DNA of 64,000 bases from Paenibacillus agilis (GTDB taxonomy: Bacteria > Bacillota > Bacilli > Paenibacillales > Paenibacillaceae): the NCBI RefSeq assembly GCF_007786455.1, contig NZ_VNJK01000005.1, positions 1-64,000 on the forward strand, given 5' to 3'. The notes below the pieces were generated by a model. It had not been told where the DNA came from and made no database searches. It saw nothing but the letters and a program-made list of their open reading frames with translations. This document shows, in pieces, positions 28,041 through 37,411 of this stretch. The translations under genes were made by a program, and so were the position numbers. Numbering within the stretch: position 1 is the stretch's first letter; each line of letters starts with the position of its first letter.

Positions 28041-28265
28041 ATGAGTGTAGAAGCAGGAACACAAGCAGAAATAGAAATGATGATTGAGGCAATTAAGGAC
28101 CGTTTGAAAATGGCAACAGCTGCTGCGATGCAAGCTTCAGCCTTCTCTGTAGATCAATATGAGGATATTAAGGACATTTATGAAATCGTCATTAGCAAGC
28201 CAAACTTCAGTATTAGTGAAATTGAAGCGCTTGTCCAAGAGCTTGGCAAGCTGCGTCGTTCTTAA
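28041..28265 (+). CDS. DUF1128 family protein (YfkK-like)
   Basis: 74 residues from the ATG with GAGGAGG upstream. Matches the DUF1128 pattern: MIEAIKDRLKMA...Q-YEDIKDIYEIV...FSISEIEALVQELG-x-LR. Small helical protein conserved in Bacillales with unknown function. Confidence 0.88.
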   Translation: MSVEAGTQAEIEMMIEAIKDRLKMATAAAMQASAFSVDQYEDIKDIYEIVISKPNFSISEIEALVQELGKLRRS

Positions 28266-28301
28266 TACAGTCCAGCACGATTTCTTTCATACTAAGTAAA
28301 A

Positions 28302-28343
28302 GAGCTGTCCAACAAGCGGAATCATCTACTTTTCGGACAGCTC
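28302..28343. terminator. Terminator between yfkK-like and cutC
   Basis: GAGCTGTCC...GGACAGCTC. On the minus strand it is followed by TTTTACTT, serving cutC; the convergent gene may also use it. Confidence 0.7.
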
Positions 28344-28357
28344 CTTAGATGTTATTA

Positions 28358-29062
28358 TCACATGTTCACTTCATCCAGCAACGATCGCAGCTGCTTCACT
28401 CGCTCAGCATCCACACCGTTCCCCATCAAGCCGCCATGTCGAACCGAAGAACCAGCATGAACCCATGGAACTCCAGTTTCACGAATGAGTGTTTGTACAT
28501 TGTCTGAGCCAATACCGCTTCCCGCTACAATACGCAAGCCGTTAGGACCCGCATCATTTACAAGCTGCTGCAATTGCGCAGCACCCTCTTGGGCAGTCGA
28601 CTGGCCGCCCGAAGTCAGTACATCAGTAATCGAACTATGGCGCTTCAATACTTGCAGAACTTCCAATAGATCGCTCACTTCGTCAATAGCACGATGGAAG
28701 GTGATCGACATGCCTTCTGCCTGCTTAAGAACCTCTGCAAGCAAATGCTCATCTACTTTTCCTTCGGCAGTAAGTGCCCCGAACACAATCGCCTCCGCAC
28801 CGGCCTGCTTTGCCATTTGAATGTCGCGCACAATCGTCATGCAATCATCCTTATCATACACGAATGAACGAGCATGCGGCCTTATCATCACGCGCACTGG
28901 AATATGAGCAGCTTGAACCGCTTGTTCAATCAGCGCGTAGCTAGGGGTCAGTCCCCCTTCAGCTCCAGCCGTAATGAGCTCAATGCGATCTGCTCCGCCA
29001 GCTTGAGCTGCTTTCACATCACTCAGCGTTGTTGCGATTACTTCTAAATGTACTCGATTCAT
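28358..29062 (-). CDS. cutC: CutC-family protein
   Basis: 234 residues from the ATG behind GAGGTGG; 18 extra upstream codons are unlikely. TIM-barrel CutC signatures: HLEVIATTLSDVKAAQAGGADRIEL (start), RPHARSFVY, ITFHRAIDE, LTSGG, and VHAGSSVR at the end. Historically linked to copper homeostasis, although its enzymatic role is unsettled. Nineteen bases downstream of the asparaginase gene, so probably cotranscribed with it. Confidence 0.92.
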   Translation of the reverse strand: MNRVHLEVIATTLSDVKAAQAGGADRIELITAGAEGGLTPSYALIEQAVQAAHIPVRVMIRPHARSFVYDKDDCMTIVRDIQMAKQAGAEAIVFGALTAEGKVDEHLLAEVLKQAEGMSITFHRAIDEVSDLLEVLQVLKRHSSITDVLTSGGQSTAQEGAAQLQQLVNDAGPNGLRIVAGSGIGSDNVQTLIRETGVPWVHAGSSVRHGGLMGNGVDAERVKQLRSLLDEVNM

Positions 29063-29081
29063 TTTATCCACCTCATAAACC

Positions 29082-30077
29082 TTATAGCTTAAATACGGTA
29101 TGCCGCTCTCCAACAATCAACCCTTGGTCATTTTTAATGATAGTTGGGAACGCTTCTTCCAAACGCTGGATCGTTGCAGCGTGTTTGTAGCCTATTTGCC
29201 TTAGTAGTTCGGCAATGACATAGGCGCATTCTTCATCAGAACCATCTGCAATTTTCACAGCGAAACCTAGCTGCTCTTCTTTCAAAGCGAAGCCAAATAT
29301 ACCTTTAAATCCACCTTTAGCAGCGATGTTGTCATCTTCCATTAATATGGAATCTAAACGGCCTGTACCGCCAACTAACAGCGGGTAGCTTGTCATCGCT
29401 TGATTGATACGCGTAACGGCTTGTCTCGTTTCTTCATCCGAAATCAACGCAGGGTTTCCTAGTTTCAAATAAGCAGCAGCGATCGCTGGCAAAGGCAGGG
29501 CATAAACGGGGAAGCCGCAGCCATCTGTACCCACACCTATAACGTCAGGCGATACTCCAGCCATTTCGAGAACCGCTTCGGTAATCTGAATCTGGGCTGG
29601 ATGAGTAGGATGTGTGTACGTCTCCAATTCATAGCCTTCCTGCTTGCACCAAGCTAGCACACCAAAATGCTTGCCCGAACAATTATGGAATCGCCGCTCG
29701 GGTTTCCCACCTTCGCGAATCCAGTCATGACGAGAGGATTCATGCAGCGGATAGGAAGGGTGACAAACTAATGTATCTTGAACCAATCCACTAGCTGTCA
29801 TCATGCCATCAATCGTCTGCATATGCATATCTTCACCACGATGCGAAGACATCATCAAAGCCAACTCACGGTCTCCATAACCATAATGCTCAAGAACTCC
29901 GCTTTTCACAACAGGAATCGCCTGCAGCGGCTTGCCTGCTGATCTAAGAAACGTAGGTCTATCCATATCACCGATGGCATGTAGAATCGAGCCGGAGGCA
30001 TCAACTGCACAAATAGCACCCCAATGCTCACACTCTACCCAGCCACCTCGTGTTTCTTCAACTAATCGTTTGTACAT
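29082..30077 (-). CDS. L-asparaginase II family protein
   Basis: 331 residues. Fits the Rhizobium-type (PF06089) asparaginase family, which is unrelated to AnsA/AnsB: RSAGKPLQAIPVV, SSHRGEDMH, HNCSGKHFGVLAWC and DGCGFPVYALPL. The catalytic Ser-Lys-type residues lie in SAGK and CSGKH. Converts asparagine to aspartate. Probably cotranscribed with cutC, an association with no obvious metabolic logic. Confidence 0.9.
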   Translation of the reverse strand: MYKRLVEETRGGWVECEHWGAICAVDASGSILHAIGDMDRPTFLRSAGKPLQAIPVVKSGVLEHYGYGDRELALMMSSHRGEDMHMQTIDGMMTASGLVQDTLVCHPSYPLHESSRHDWIREGGKPERRFHNCSGKHFGVLAWCKQEGYELETYTHPTHPAQIQITEAVLEMAGVSPDVIGVGTDGCGFPVYALPLPAIAAAYLKLGNPALISDEETRQAVTRINQAMTSYPLLVGGTGRLDSILMEDDNIAAKGGFKGIFGFALKEEQLGFAVKIADGSDEECAYVIAELLRQIGYKHAATIQRLEEAFPTIIKNDQGLIVGERHTVFKL

Positions 30078-30208
30078 GATGTGGCACCCTTTATCTTTAT
30101 AATCGTATTTATGTTATAATCACTTCTCATTATACCGAAATTACAACGAATTTGCTCTCGCAGATTATACATACTACGGTTATGGAAGTCGGAAAGGATG
30201 TAAACGTA

Positions 30209-30877
30209 ATGAGTAATAAATCAACGCAGCAGGCAACCAAACTGACGTTAAGTGTGTGGTGGGGCCTTATTACCATCCCACTGCTGCTATTTTTGCTGGC
30301 ATGGATAACAAGAAGAGTATTAAAACACGTCCTCCTGCCTATCGATATTGCCGTTACGGACACGTTAAGACAATGGGCAACACCGACATTAACGAATATC
30401 GTGACAGTCATTACACATATGGCAACGGATTATTTTATTATTTCACTAGCAGTTGTCATGGCAGTTCTTTTCATCCTAGTCTGGAAAAATCGCAAAGCTG
30501 CCTTCACTCTCATGCTAGCCTTAGGCGGTGGATATTTGCTAAACGAGACGATGAAGCAAATATTTGCCCGAACAAGGCCTGAATGGGAGCATTGGGTAAT
30601 TGCAGACGGTTATAGTTTTCCTAGTGGACATGCTATGGTCGCAGCTGCCTTCTACGGAGTTCTTGCCTATTTACTCGTACAATGGCTAAGAGATAGAGGC
30701 ATTAGCTCTAACGTGACAACGACGGGAATTGGCTTCATTGCAGGTATCCTTATTATTTGTATCGCCTTAAGCCGTGTTTATTTGGGAGTCCACTATATTA
30801 CAGATGTTGTAGCAGGCATCTTCGCCGGTATGCTGTGGTTTTTCGTATGTATTTACGTGTATCGTCGAATCAAATAA
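30209..30877 (+). CDS. PAP2-family phosphatase
   Basis: 222 residues from the ATG with GGAAAGG upstream. Six transmembrane segments. The three PAP2 motifs are present: KQIFARTRP, PSGHAM and SRVYLGVHYITDV. Bacillales homologues act on phosphatidylglycerol phosphate or undecaprenyl pyrophosphate at the membrane; which one applies here is not clear. Confidence 0.9.
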   Translation: MSNKSTQQATKLTLSVWWGLITIPLLLFLLAWITRRVLKHVLLPIDIAVTDTLRQWATPTLTNIVTVITHMATDYFIISLAVVMAVLFILVWKNRKAAFTLMLALGGGYLLNETMKQIFARTRPEWEHWVIADGYSFPSGHAMVAAAFYGVLAYLLVQWLRDRGISSNVTTTGIGFIAGILIICIALSRVYLGVHYITDVVAGIFAGMLWFFVCIYVYRRIK

Positions 30878-30945
30878 CAAGTCTGACGCTAAAAGCATTG
30901 TTAGCTGGTCAAACAAATTATTTCGTCTGATTAAAAAATGGGATT

Positions 30946-30971
30946 GTTTCAAAATCACCGCTACCGTGTAA
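30946..30971 (+). promoter_or_regulatory. Putative sigma-B promoter of ytxH-like gene
   Basis: GTTTCA (30946-30951), a 14-base spacer and GTGTAA (30966-30971). Compare the B. subtilis sigma-B consensus GTTTAA-N12..15-GGGTAT. About 50 bases upstream of a YtxH-family gene, whose B. subtilis counterpart is in the sigma-B regulon. Confidence 0.5.
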
Positions 30972-31019
30972 ATCCTCCTTAACAACAAATTCGATTTTAA
31001 CGTTAAGGAGAGATGAAAT

Positions 31020-31499
31020 ATGAATACAAATCAATTTACGAATCAATCACCCGCTTATAACCATGATACAGGATATAACACAACCAACCAAAACAATGGG
31101 AATAACTTTGCAAAAGGACTTCTTATTGGCGGACTTGTAGGTGCTGCTGCAGCCCTGTTATTTGCACCTAAGTCTGGTCGTGAGCTGCGACAAGATATAT
31201 CATACAAAGCCCAATCCGTTGGCGAGATGACAAAGGACGCTGCTTGCGACTTAGGCAACAAGGCAGCTACAATCGTCAAATCGGTGGGAGAACGAGCTGA
31301 AACCGTTGTTACGAATGTAAAAAGCGCAACACAAGCAATCGCTGAACAAGTTCAGGATGCTAATCATGAAACGATAATGCACACGAAAGAAGTTATTGCG
31401 GATGCAGCAGATAACATTGCAGCTTCATCTCAGCCACTGCAGAATGCTAGGATCGTTCCACCGCCTGAAGCTCAACTTCCAGGATCGATCGTTAAATAA
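31020..31499 (+). CDS. YtxH-domain general stress protein
   Basis: 159 residues. A Gln/Asn-rich N-terminus is followed by the YtxH glycine-rich membrane helix, KGLLIGGLVGAAAALLFAPKSGRELR, described here as residues 32-57. A long amphipathic, coiled-coil-like tail ends VPPPEAQLPG. AAGGAGAG precedes the ATG. Homologues are sigma-B-controlled stress proteins of unknown mechanism, and a matching promoter lies upstream. Probably cotranscribed with the next gene. Confidence 0.87.
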   Translation: MNTNQFTNQSPAYNHDTGYNTTNQNNGNNFAKGLLIGGLVGAAAALLFAPKSGRELRQDISYKAQSVGEMTKDAACDLGNKAATIVKSVGERAETVVTNVKSATQAIAEQVQDANHETIMHTKEVIADAADNIAASSQPLQNARIVPPPEAQLPGSIVK

Positions 31500-31514
31500 G
31501 GAGGCTGTGCAGCT

Positions 31515-31892
31515 ATGAACACAACTTCGATGATAACTGCTCCAGCGCAACGTGTGCGCCATGTATTCATTCAACATGGCTTCACAGGCATTAGCTGCCA
31601 GGAGAAAGAAACGTTCGTCCTAGGCTGGATCGATCAAGACATGGACGAGCTGCGTGCCTCGCATGTTTTTACGGTCCCTGCCATCTATTTGCCTGACGGC
31701 AAACTGTTAATTGAACCTGAGAAGGCGTCCTTTTCTGGATATGGACAAGTACCTGAGTACATCCAAACGCAAGCTCACGAACAGTTGAACGAGATATTGG
31801 CTGCGTTAAATGACGACCGCTCTGTTCCAAGGGAAGAGACACACTCTTACAAACCATTGGACAGTGAACGCATGCCTTTCCCTAAACCATAA
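31515..31892 (+). CDS. Hypothetical protein
   Basis: 125 residues, 15 bases after the YtxH gene with AAGGAGG upstream, so part of the same transcript. Hydrophilic, with an alpha/beta core (RHVFIQHGFTGISCQEKETFVLGWID) and a Pro-rich C-terminus. No family recognised. By context a stress-associated protein. Confidence 0.65.
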   Translation: MNTTSMITAPAQRVRHVFIQHGFTGISCQEKETFVLGWIDQDMDELRASHVFTVPAIYLPDGKLLIEPEKASFSGYGQVPEYIQTQAHEQLNEILAALNDDRSVPREETHSYKPLDSERMPFPKP

Positions 31893-31908
31893 TATCCACC
31901 ATATAAAA

Positions 31909-31946
31909 AGAAGCTCTAAACAGCATATTGCTGCCTAGAGCTTCTT
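31909..31946. terminator. Bidirectional terminator
   Basis: AAGAAGCTCTA...TAGAGCTTCTT, with T-rich tracts on both strands. Separates the ytxH operon from the convergent permease gene. Confidence 0.85.
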
Positions 31947-31964
31947 TATTTATACTTCCATGTT

Positions 31965-33341
31965 CTACTTATGAATGGGACCCCGAACTTTGGCATACAC
32001 GAAGTACCACACTACACCAATTACAAGCCAAATACCGAATATAATCCATGTTCTGAATGGCAAGTTCACCATCAATAATACACAGCTTGCAATCGATAAT
32101 AGCGGAATGATCGGCATAAATGGAACAACAAAGCCGCGCTTCAAATTCGGATGGGAGCGACGGAGCAAAATAACAGAGAGACCGACCATAACGAAAGTCA
32201 GCAATGCTCCGATATTAGCTAAATCCGCAAGCTGCTTCAAATCCATAAATCCTGCGACGAAGGCACTGACCCCACCTATAAACCATAATGCTACTGACGG
32301 TGCGTCATTCTTGTTTTGCTTGGTGAAGGAACGCGGCAGCAAGCCATCACGACTCATAGTCATCATTACTCGTGTCGCAGCATATATGTACGCTAGTACG
32401 ACAGCCATCATGCCGATTACTGCACCAATCGCAATAATGCCCGCTACTTCATTTCTCCCTACAAGGTGAAGAACATGAGCCATCGCTTCAGGCACATTTA
32501 GCTCTTTATAGGAGGCCATTCCGGTCATAACCACACATACCAATACATAAATGACTGTACTGATAGCCAATGATCCAATAATACCTTTCGGCATATCTCG
32601 CTGCGGGTTCTTGGCATCTTCAGCAGAAGTGGAAATCGCGTCAAAGCCGAGGAATGCAAAGAATACAGCTGCTGCACCTGCCAGCACTCCGCTTGTGCCA
32701 TATGGCATAAATGGAGTCCAGTTCGCAGGCTCTACGTAGAACGCTCCAACGATAATAAAGAGCAAGATTACACCTAGCTTAACAAACACCATGATGTTAT
32801 TGACGGTCTTACTTTCTTTGGTACCGCGCAAAAGCAGCCATGTCATAAACAACACCATCAGGACGGCAGGAAGATTCACAACCCCTCCATCAGCAGGAAT
32901 GGTCATCCACTCAACAGGTATACCTATTCCAAACGACTCTAATATATTGTTCAAATAGCCTGTCCAGCCACTTGCCACGGCTGAAATCATCAAGACGTAA
33001 ACAGCTAATAACGTCCAGCCCATTAAATGAGCCACTAATTCACCTACTGTAATATAGGCGTAAGTATAAGCACTTCCTCCCACTGGAACAGCCGAAGCAA
33101 TTTCCGCATAGCACAATGCTGCAAATGCGCATACGATTCCGGCCAAAATGAAGGAAAGAATTACTGCAGGGCCTGCGTCTCTTGCTGCGACCAAGCCTGT
33201 AAGTACCATAACGCCTGTCCCGATAATTGCACCCATACCTAGCAAAGTTAGGTCAAGTGCTCCTAATGTTTTCGAACCTTTTCTTTCGTTGCTTTGAGCA
33301 AGCAGCGTGTTTACATCTTTTTTACGAAACCAATCTGTCAT
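31965..33341 (-). CDS. APC-family amino acid permease (YfnA/CAT type)
   Basis: About 458 residues from the ATG encoding MTDWFRKK, the usual start of this family; the upstream AGGGGTG is 13 bases away and the frame extends 22 codons further. Twelve or more transmembrane segments. APC signature GALDLTLLGMGAIIGTGVMVLTG near the N-terminus and GFDAISTSAEDAKNPQRDMP in the middle. Cationic or branched amino-acid uptake is typical. Monocistronic. Confidence 0.9.
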   Translation of the reverse strand: MTDWFRKKDVNTLLAQSNERKGSKTLGALDLTLLGMGAIIGTGVMVLTGLVAARDAGPAVILSFILAGIVCAFAALCYAEIASAVPVGGSAYTYAYITVGELVAHLMGWTLLAVYVLMISAVASGWTGYLNNILESFGIGIPVEWMTIPADGGVVNLPAVLMVLFMTWLLLRGTKESKTVNNIMVFVKLGVILLFIIVGAFYVEPANWTPFMPYGTSGVLAGAAAVFFAFLGFDAISTSAEDAKNPQRDMPKGIIGSLAISTVIYVLVCVVMTGMASYKELNVPEAMAHVLHLVGRNEVAGIIAIGAVIGMMAVVLAYIYAATRVMMTMSRDGLLPRSFTKQNKNDAPSVALWFIGGVSAFVAGFMDLKQLADLANIGALLTFVMVGLSVILLRRSHPNLKRGFVVPFMPIIPLLSIASCVLLMVNLPFRTWIIFGIWLVIGVVWYFVYAKVRGPIHK

Positions 33342-33450
33342 TGTTATTTGCTGCACCCCTCTAGATGTCCACCAAGTAGTTTTAAGGTCATATTTTATCA
33401 TGCCCATCTTTCTCGAAGAAGCCTACAAATGTTGGGGGTTACCCTAACAC

Positions 33451-33496
33451 AAAAAAGCATGCTTGTCCTATGCACCTATGCAAGAACAGCATGCTT
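33451..33496 (-). terminator. Terminator of the rsbV-rsbW-sigB operon
   Basis: Minus strand AAGCATGCT...AGCATGCTT with an inner CATAG/CTATG-type stem, followed by T6. Lies about 90 bases beyond the sigB stop. Confidence 0.8.
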
Positions 33497-33583
33497 ATGT
33501 AGATTTTATGGATTCAACGGACTCGATAACTTGAAAATAATTACCAAAATAGATTGACGTATTCAACGCAGCTTGCTTCATTA

Positions 33584-34354
33584 TCATCGGGCAAGATCAT
33601 GATTCGTCAAAATTTTCTTCAGCTTCTCAGTAGCTCTTCGCTGGATGCGGGATACACTCATTTGCGATACACCAAGCTCCTCCGCTACCGTACGTTGTGA
33701 TAATCCTTGTTCAAATATAAGCATAAGTACTTTCACTTCTTCTTGCTTCAACTGTTTCATCGCCTCAAGCAAATCCATCTTATGTTCAACGGACTCATAA
33801 TCATTTGCGTCAGAACTGATTAATTCCCCTAATGTAGCTGCGCTCTCATCCTGAGACAGAGGCGTATCCAATGATACATAATGGTAACACTCCCTGCCTG
33901 CCAGAACTTCAACGGTCTCTTCTACAGACAGCTCCAAGCAACCAGCAATTTCATCAATACTCGGGGAACGCTCTAATCGAATCGTTAATTCATCAATCGT
34001 CTGCTGAACGATTGCACCTTTTTCTTTAATTCTCCTCGGTACCTGGATGTACCAGGACTTGTCTCGCAAATAATTTTTCATATGACCGATCATACTCTTC
34101 ATCGCATATGCCTCGAACGGTACTCCCAAAAGAGGATCGAACTGCTGCAGCAAGCGTATCATAGCCATATTCCCTACTTGCATCAAATCTTCATACAAAT
34201 CTGGTCGGTTACGTGATATTTTACCTGCGGCCATCTTAACCATCGGCTCGTATTTTTGGATGAGAACGGTAGCAATGTCGTTGTCGTGGTTTTGTTGATA
34301 CAGGCGGATTAGTTCGTTCGCATCCTCGTTAACTTTGGGATGTGGAATTGTCAT
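33584..34354 (-). CDS. sigB: RNA polymerase sigma factor SigB
   Basis: 256 residues. Group III sigma factor with region 2 (DLYEDLMQVGNMAMIRLLQQFDP...FEAYAMKSMIGHMKNYLRDKSW), region 3 (VPRRIKEKGAIVQQTIDEL) and region 4 (LSQRTVAEELGVSQMSVSRIQRRA). Context (rsbV-rsbW upstream, four-base overlap with rsbW) fixes it as the general-stress sigma factor rather than SigF or SigG. Confidence 0.94.
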   Translation of the reverse strand: MTIPHPKVNEDANELIRLYQQNHDNDIATVLIQKYEPMVKMAAGKISRNRPDLYEDLMQVGNMAMIRLLQQFDPLLGVPFEAYAMKSMIGHMKNYLRDKSWYIQVPRRIKEKGAIVQQTIDELTIRLERSPSIDEIAGCLELSVEETVEVLAGRECYHYVSLDTPLSQDESAATLGELISSDANDYESVEHKMDLLEAMKQLKQEEVKVLMLIFEQGLSQRTVAEELGVSQMSVSRIQRRATEKLKKILTNHDLAR

Positions 34355-34809
34355 TTGACCTCCCCAATTGCCTGAACACGTTTCATCATCTTCACTTCCG
34401 TACCACGACCTTCATGACTAACAATGCTCACATCGTCCATTAATGCCTGCATCAAATAAAAGCCTAATCCACCTGCCTGAACGTCATCCAACGACTTGTC
34501 ATGCCACCCTGTTGCATCATCAAGTTTATTTTCTGCCATAAAACTCGAACCTTGATCACGAATCGTCAATTCTAAGTCATGATCGCCAATTTCGAAAATG
34601 ATATCCACCATACCGCCCTCTTGGCTGTATGCATATAACACCGCATTGTTGCATGCTTCTGAAACGGCCACTTTCATGTCCTCAATTTCTTCATAGGAAA
34701 ATCCGATCCTGCTCGCTATTCCATACAAAGTTAGTCGCACGACATCAACATAATCAGCTTGTGCAGGCAAGCATAACTTCACTTGCTGCTTCGTTTTCAC
34801 TTCTGCCAT
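34351..34809 (-). CDS. rsbW: Anti-sigma-B factor / serine kinase RsbW
   Basis: 152 residues, GHKL ATPase fold: EACNNAVLYAY as the N-box, DQGSSF as a G1-like box and GGLGFYLMQALMDDV as the lid. RsbW binds and inhibits SigB and phosphorylates RsbV when unstressed. Overlaps sigB by four bases, giving stoichiometric coupling. GTCTGCCA-type flanks carry no other start. Confidence 0.94.
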   Translation of the reverse strand: MAEVKTKQQVKLCLPAQADYVDVVRLTLYGIASRIGFSYEEIEDMKVAVSEACNNAVLYAYSQEGGMVDIIFEIGDHDLELTIRDQGSSFMAENKLDDATGWHDKSLDDVQAGGLGFYLMQALMDDVSIVSHEGRGTEVKMMKRVQAIGEVK

Positions 34810-34854
34810 GATTTTCTATCCTTTCACTCTCATATTCGATTTCTATTAACGCTG

Positions 34855-35172
34855 CTAATGCTGCGGAATTAAAAATTTTGAAATACCTGTGACATCAAAC
34901 AATTTCTGTACATGCGATGGTACATTCTCTACAAAGAAAGGCGCCTGTTCGGCATGACGCACTTTTAGAATGGAGATAAGTATTCCAATCCCTGTGCTAT
35001 CAATGTACGACAACTCGCTTAAATCCAACGTCAGTTTAGTGCTAGGGTCTACCGCCAACGGCTCCATCATCGTACGAAATTCTCCTGCGGCTGCCAAATC
35101 CAATTCACCTTGAAGTTTAACACGAATACCGTCTGCTTCTTTTAGTGTCACTGCTGTAAACTTGTGGCTCAT
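34855..35172 (-). CDS. rsbV: Anti-sigma factor antagonist RsbV
   Basis: 105 residues, a single STAS domain. The phosphorylatable Ser is in SYIDSTGIGILI (about residue 57). Dephosphorylated RsbV sequesters RsbW and frees SigB. First gene after the internal sigma-B-type promoter; GGGGAGAG precedes the ATG. Confidence 0.94.
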   Translation of the reverse strand: MSHKFTAVTLKEADGIRVKLQGELDLAAAGEFRTMMEPLAVDPSTKLTLDLSELSYIDSTGIGILISILKVRHAEQAPFFVENVPSHVQKLFDVTGISKFLIPQH

Positions 35173-35253
35173 ATATTCTCTCCCCTAAATAAACGACATG
35201 AATAGTTATGTTCTGCTCAAATACCTTCATTGTGCTTTATCTCTTCTTCTTAT

Positions 35254-35280
35254 ATAAACATGCTTCATAACGTTTGAAAC
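35254..35280 (-). promoter_or_regulatory. Putative sigma-B autoregulatory promoter before rsbV
   Basis: Minus strand GTTTCA (35275-35280), a 15-base spacer and GTTTAT (35254-35259), about 80 bases upstream of rsbV. The position matches the autoregulatory sigma-B promoter of B. subtilis. Confidence 0.5.
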
Positions 35281-35281
35281 A

Positions 35282-36496
35282 CTATTTATCCATTTCCTGA
35301 TTATTAATTTGCATACGGACGTGAAATTGCACAGACGTCCCTTTTTCACTAGGAAGAATGCTTATTGCACCATCCATCGCTTGTACAATCGTATGACATA
35401 TAGCTAAGCCTAATCCGCTTCCACCATATTTTCTGCTCAAGGACGAATCCAATTGGAAAAATGGCTGGAAAATGCCTGCTTTTTTCCCTTCTGGTATCCC
35501 TATTCCCGTATCCCTTATCTCAAATTGTATACAACAATCGCCATGCTCTTGGTCAAGGGACACTAACTTGATTGCTAGCTCAATTGAACCTTCTGCTGTA
35601 AATTTAACTGCGTTGCCAATTACATTAACTAGCACTTGGCGCAGGCGTTCTCTGTCTCCATTAAGGTAAGTCGGAATTTGCTCATCTACATCAACGGATA
35701 AGATTACATTTTTATGGATGACTTCAGCAGCGAACAAAGCCAATACCTCATGCGCCATTTCTTGAATGGAAAATGGATATAAATCCAGCTCAAGCCCGCC
35801 TGATTCCAGCTTCGTAAAGTCCAAAATGCGATTTATCGTTTTTACTAGCGAATCTGCACTGTTATAAATATATTTAGCATAATTCCGCTGTTCTTCCGTC
35901 AAATCACTATCAAGCAGCAAATCTACCATACCTATCACTCCATTCATCGGAGTGCGTATTTCATGACTCATCATCGTAAGAAATTGCGTACGAACGGATG
36001 CAGCACGTTCAGCCTCTTCTTTTGCTATTTCTAGTTCCTTATTCATTCGCTCTAGTTCTTCTGTCTTCTGCTGCAGCAGCATTTTCTTCGCTTGTAATCT
36101 TTTCTGAGCTTTAAACATCCCTACGAAACTAGCAATCTTCGACTTAAGAATATGAGGGATGAATGGCTTAACCATATAATCGATCCCTCCGGCTGAATAG
36201 CCGGCAAATAAATGCTCCGTATCCGTATAATTGGCTGAAATAAAGATGATCGGGATATGCTGTGTCTTCTCACGCGACTTAATCCACTTAGCTGTTTCAA
36301 TTCCATCCATCCCAGGCATCTGTACATCCAGCACAATGACAGCAAATTGTTCCTTCATCAAATGACGAAGTGCTTCTTCACCCGACGACGCCGTAACTAA
36401 ACGGTAATTCTCATCTGACAACACTGCTTCGAGCGCTAATAAGTTCTCAGGATAATCGTCTACCAGCAAAATATTAATAGGTTCCAACGTAGGCAT
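35282..36496 (-). CDS. Receiver-histidine kinase hybrid (RsbK-like signalling protein)
   Basis: 404 residues. An N-terminal receiver domain (DD pocket, phospho-Asp in [13 protein letters not shown] at about residue 54, Lys in VKPF) is followed by a coiled coil (about 125-165), HisKA with [14 protein letters not shown] (about residue 178) and HATPase_c ([28 protein letters not shown]). No membrane segment. By position between a CheR methyltransferase and rsbV it is the likely sensor kinase controlling the PP2C regulator, analogous to B. cereus RsbK but with a receiver instead of a membrane sensor. Confidence 0.85.
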   Translation of the reverse strand: MPTLEPINILLVDDYPENLLALEAVLSDENYRLVTASSGEEALRHLMKEQFAVIVLDVQMPGMDGIETAKWIKSREKTQHIPIIFISANYTDTEHLFAGYSAGGIDYMVKPFIPHILKSKIASFVGMFKAQKRLQAKKMLLQQKTEELERMNKELEIAKEEAERAASVRTQFLTMMSHEIRTPMNGVIGMVDLLLDSDLTEEQRNYAKYIYNSADSLVKTINRILDFTKLESGGLELDLYPFSIQEMAHEVLALFAAEVIHKNVILSVDVDEQIPTYLNGDRERLRQVLVNVIGNAVKFTAEGSIELAIKLVSLDQEHGDCCIQFEIRDTGIGIPEGKKAGIFQPFFQLDSSLSRKYGGSGLGLAICHTIVQAMDGAISILPSEKGTSVQFHVRMQINNQEMDK

Positions 36497-36522
36497 GCTG
36501 CCTCCATGCCCCCCTCAATGAA

Positions 36523-37389
36523 TTATCTTATTTTCCGATAGATCTTCTCATTGCAATCCAGCTCTTCATAAGAAGATTCACATTGTGTAAAATGCAAAGA
36601 TTCTTTTGAACCAAGTACCAATATACCATTGTGGCTCAAACTCTCATAGAACAGCCGATGTACACGATTACGCAGCTGATCATTAAAATAAATCATGACA
36701 TTGCGACAAAACACTACGTTGAACTCATTGAACGACATATCCGTTGCAAGATTATGATCTGCGAAAATCATATTTTCACGTAGAAAAGGATTTAGAATGA
36801 CCGTTCCTTCATCTGTCGCAGAGTAATATTCCGAGAATGATCGCTTGCCCCCTGCCTCCAAGTAATTTTTCGTATATTGCTTCATCTTGTCCAAAGAACA
36901 GATCCCTTCTTTGGCTGTCTGCAAGGATAAGCTATTCATATCAGTCGCATATAAACGCGTCCGCTCGTATAAGCCTTCTTCTTGAAGGAGAATAGCCATT
37001 GAGTACACTTCTTCTCCAGTCGAACAGCCCGCATGCCAAATACGTATAGAAGGAAGCGACCTCAGCTTAGGAACCACCTTCTCCCGAAACGCCTTGAACA
37101 TGGAGGGATCGCGAAACATTTCTGTCACGGGTATAGACAAATTGCGTACAAATCTGTCTACACACAGTCGATCAGACAGCACCTTGCCTTGTAATGCCGA
37201 AATCGATTGAAGCTGCTCACGGAAAATTTGATGCCATATTCGACGTTTTAGTGATGGATACGCATAGTCTCTAAAGTCATATCCATACATTCGATACACA
37301 CCTTCCAACAGCAGTTCGATCTCAATTCTCTCACGAACCGATTCTTGATCCATGCTGTTATTATCTACTTCTTGCCTAAGTTCATTCAC
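36523..37389 (-). CDS. CheR-type protein methyltransferase (RsbM-like)
   Basis: 288 residues. An N-terminal CheR helical domain (MYGYDFRDYAYPSLKRRI) precedes a SAM-binding domain with HAGCSTGEEVYSMAI and VVFCRNVMIYF. CheR methylates Glu residues of chemoreceptors. In B. cereus, RsbM methylates the kinase RsbK and damps sigma-B signalling. No chemoreceptor genes are nearby, so the neighbouring kinase is the natural target. The ATG may not be the true start: an alternative Met lies 13 residues downstream. Confidence 0.86.
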   Translation of the reverse strand: MNELRQEVDNNSMDQESVRERIEIELLLEGVYRMYGYDFRDYAYPSLKRRIWHQIFREQLQSISALQGKVLSDRLCVDRFVRNLSIPVTEMFRDPSMFKAFREKVVPKLRSLPSIRIWHAGCSTGEEVYSMAILLQEEGLYERTRLYATDMNSLSLQTAKEGICSLDKMKQYTKNYLEAGGKRSFSEYYSATDEGTVILNPFLRENMIFADHNLATDMSFNEFNVVFCRNVMIYFNDQLRNRVHRLFYESLSHNGILVLGSKESLHFTQCESSYEELDCNEKIYRKIR

Positions 37390-37411
37390 TCGGTCTCGTT
37401 ATCCTCCTCTC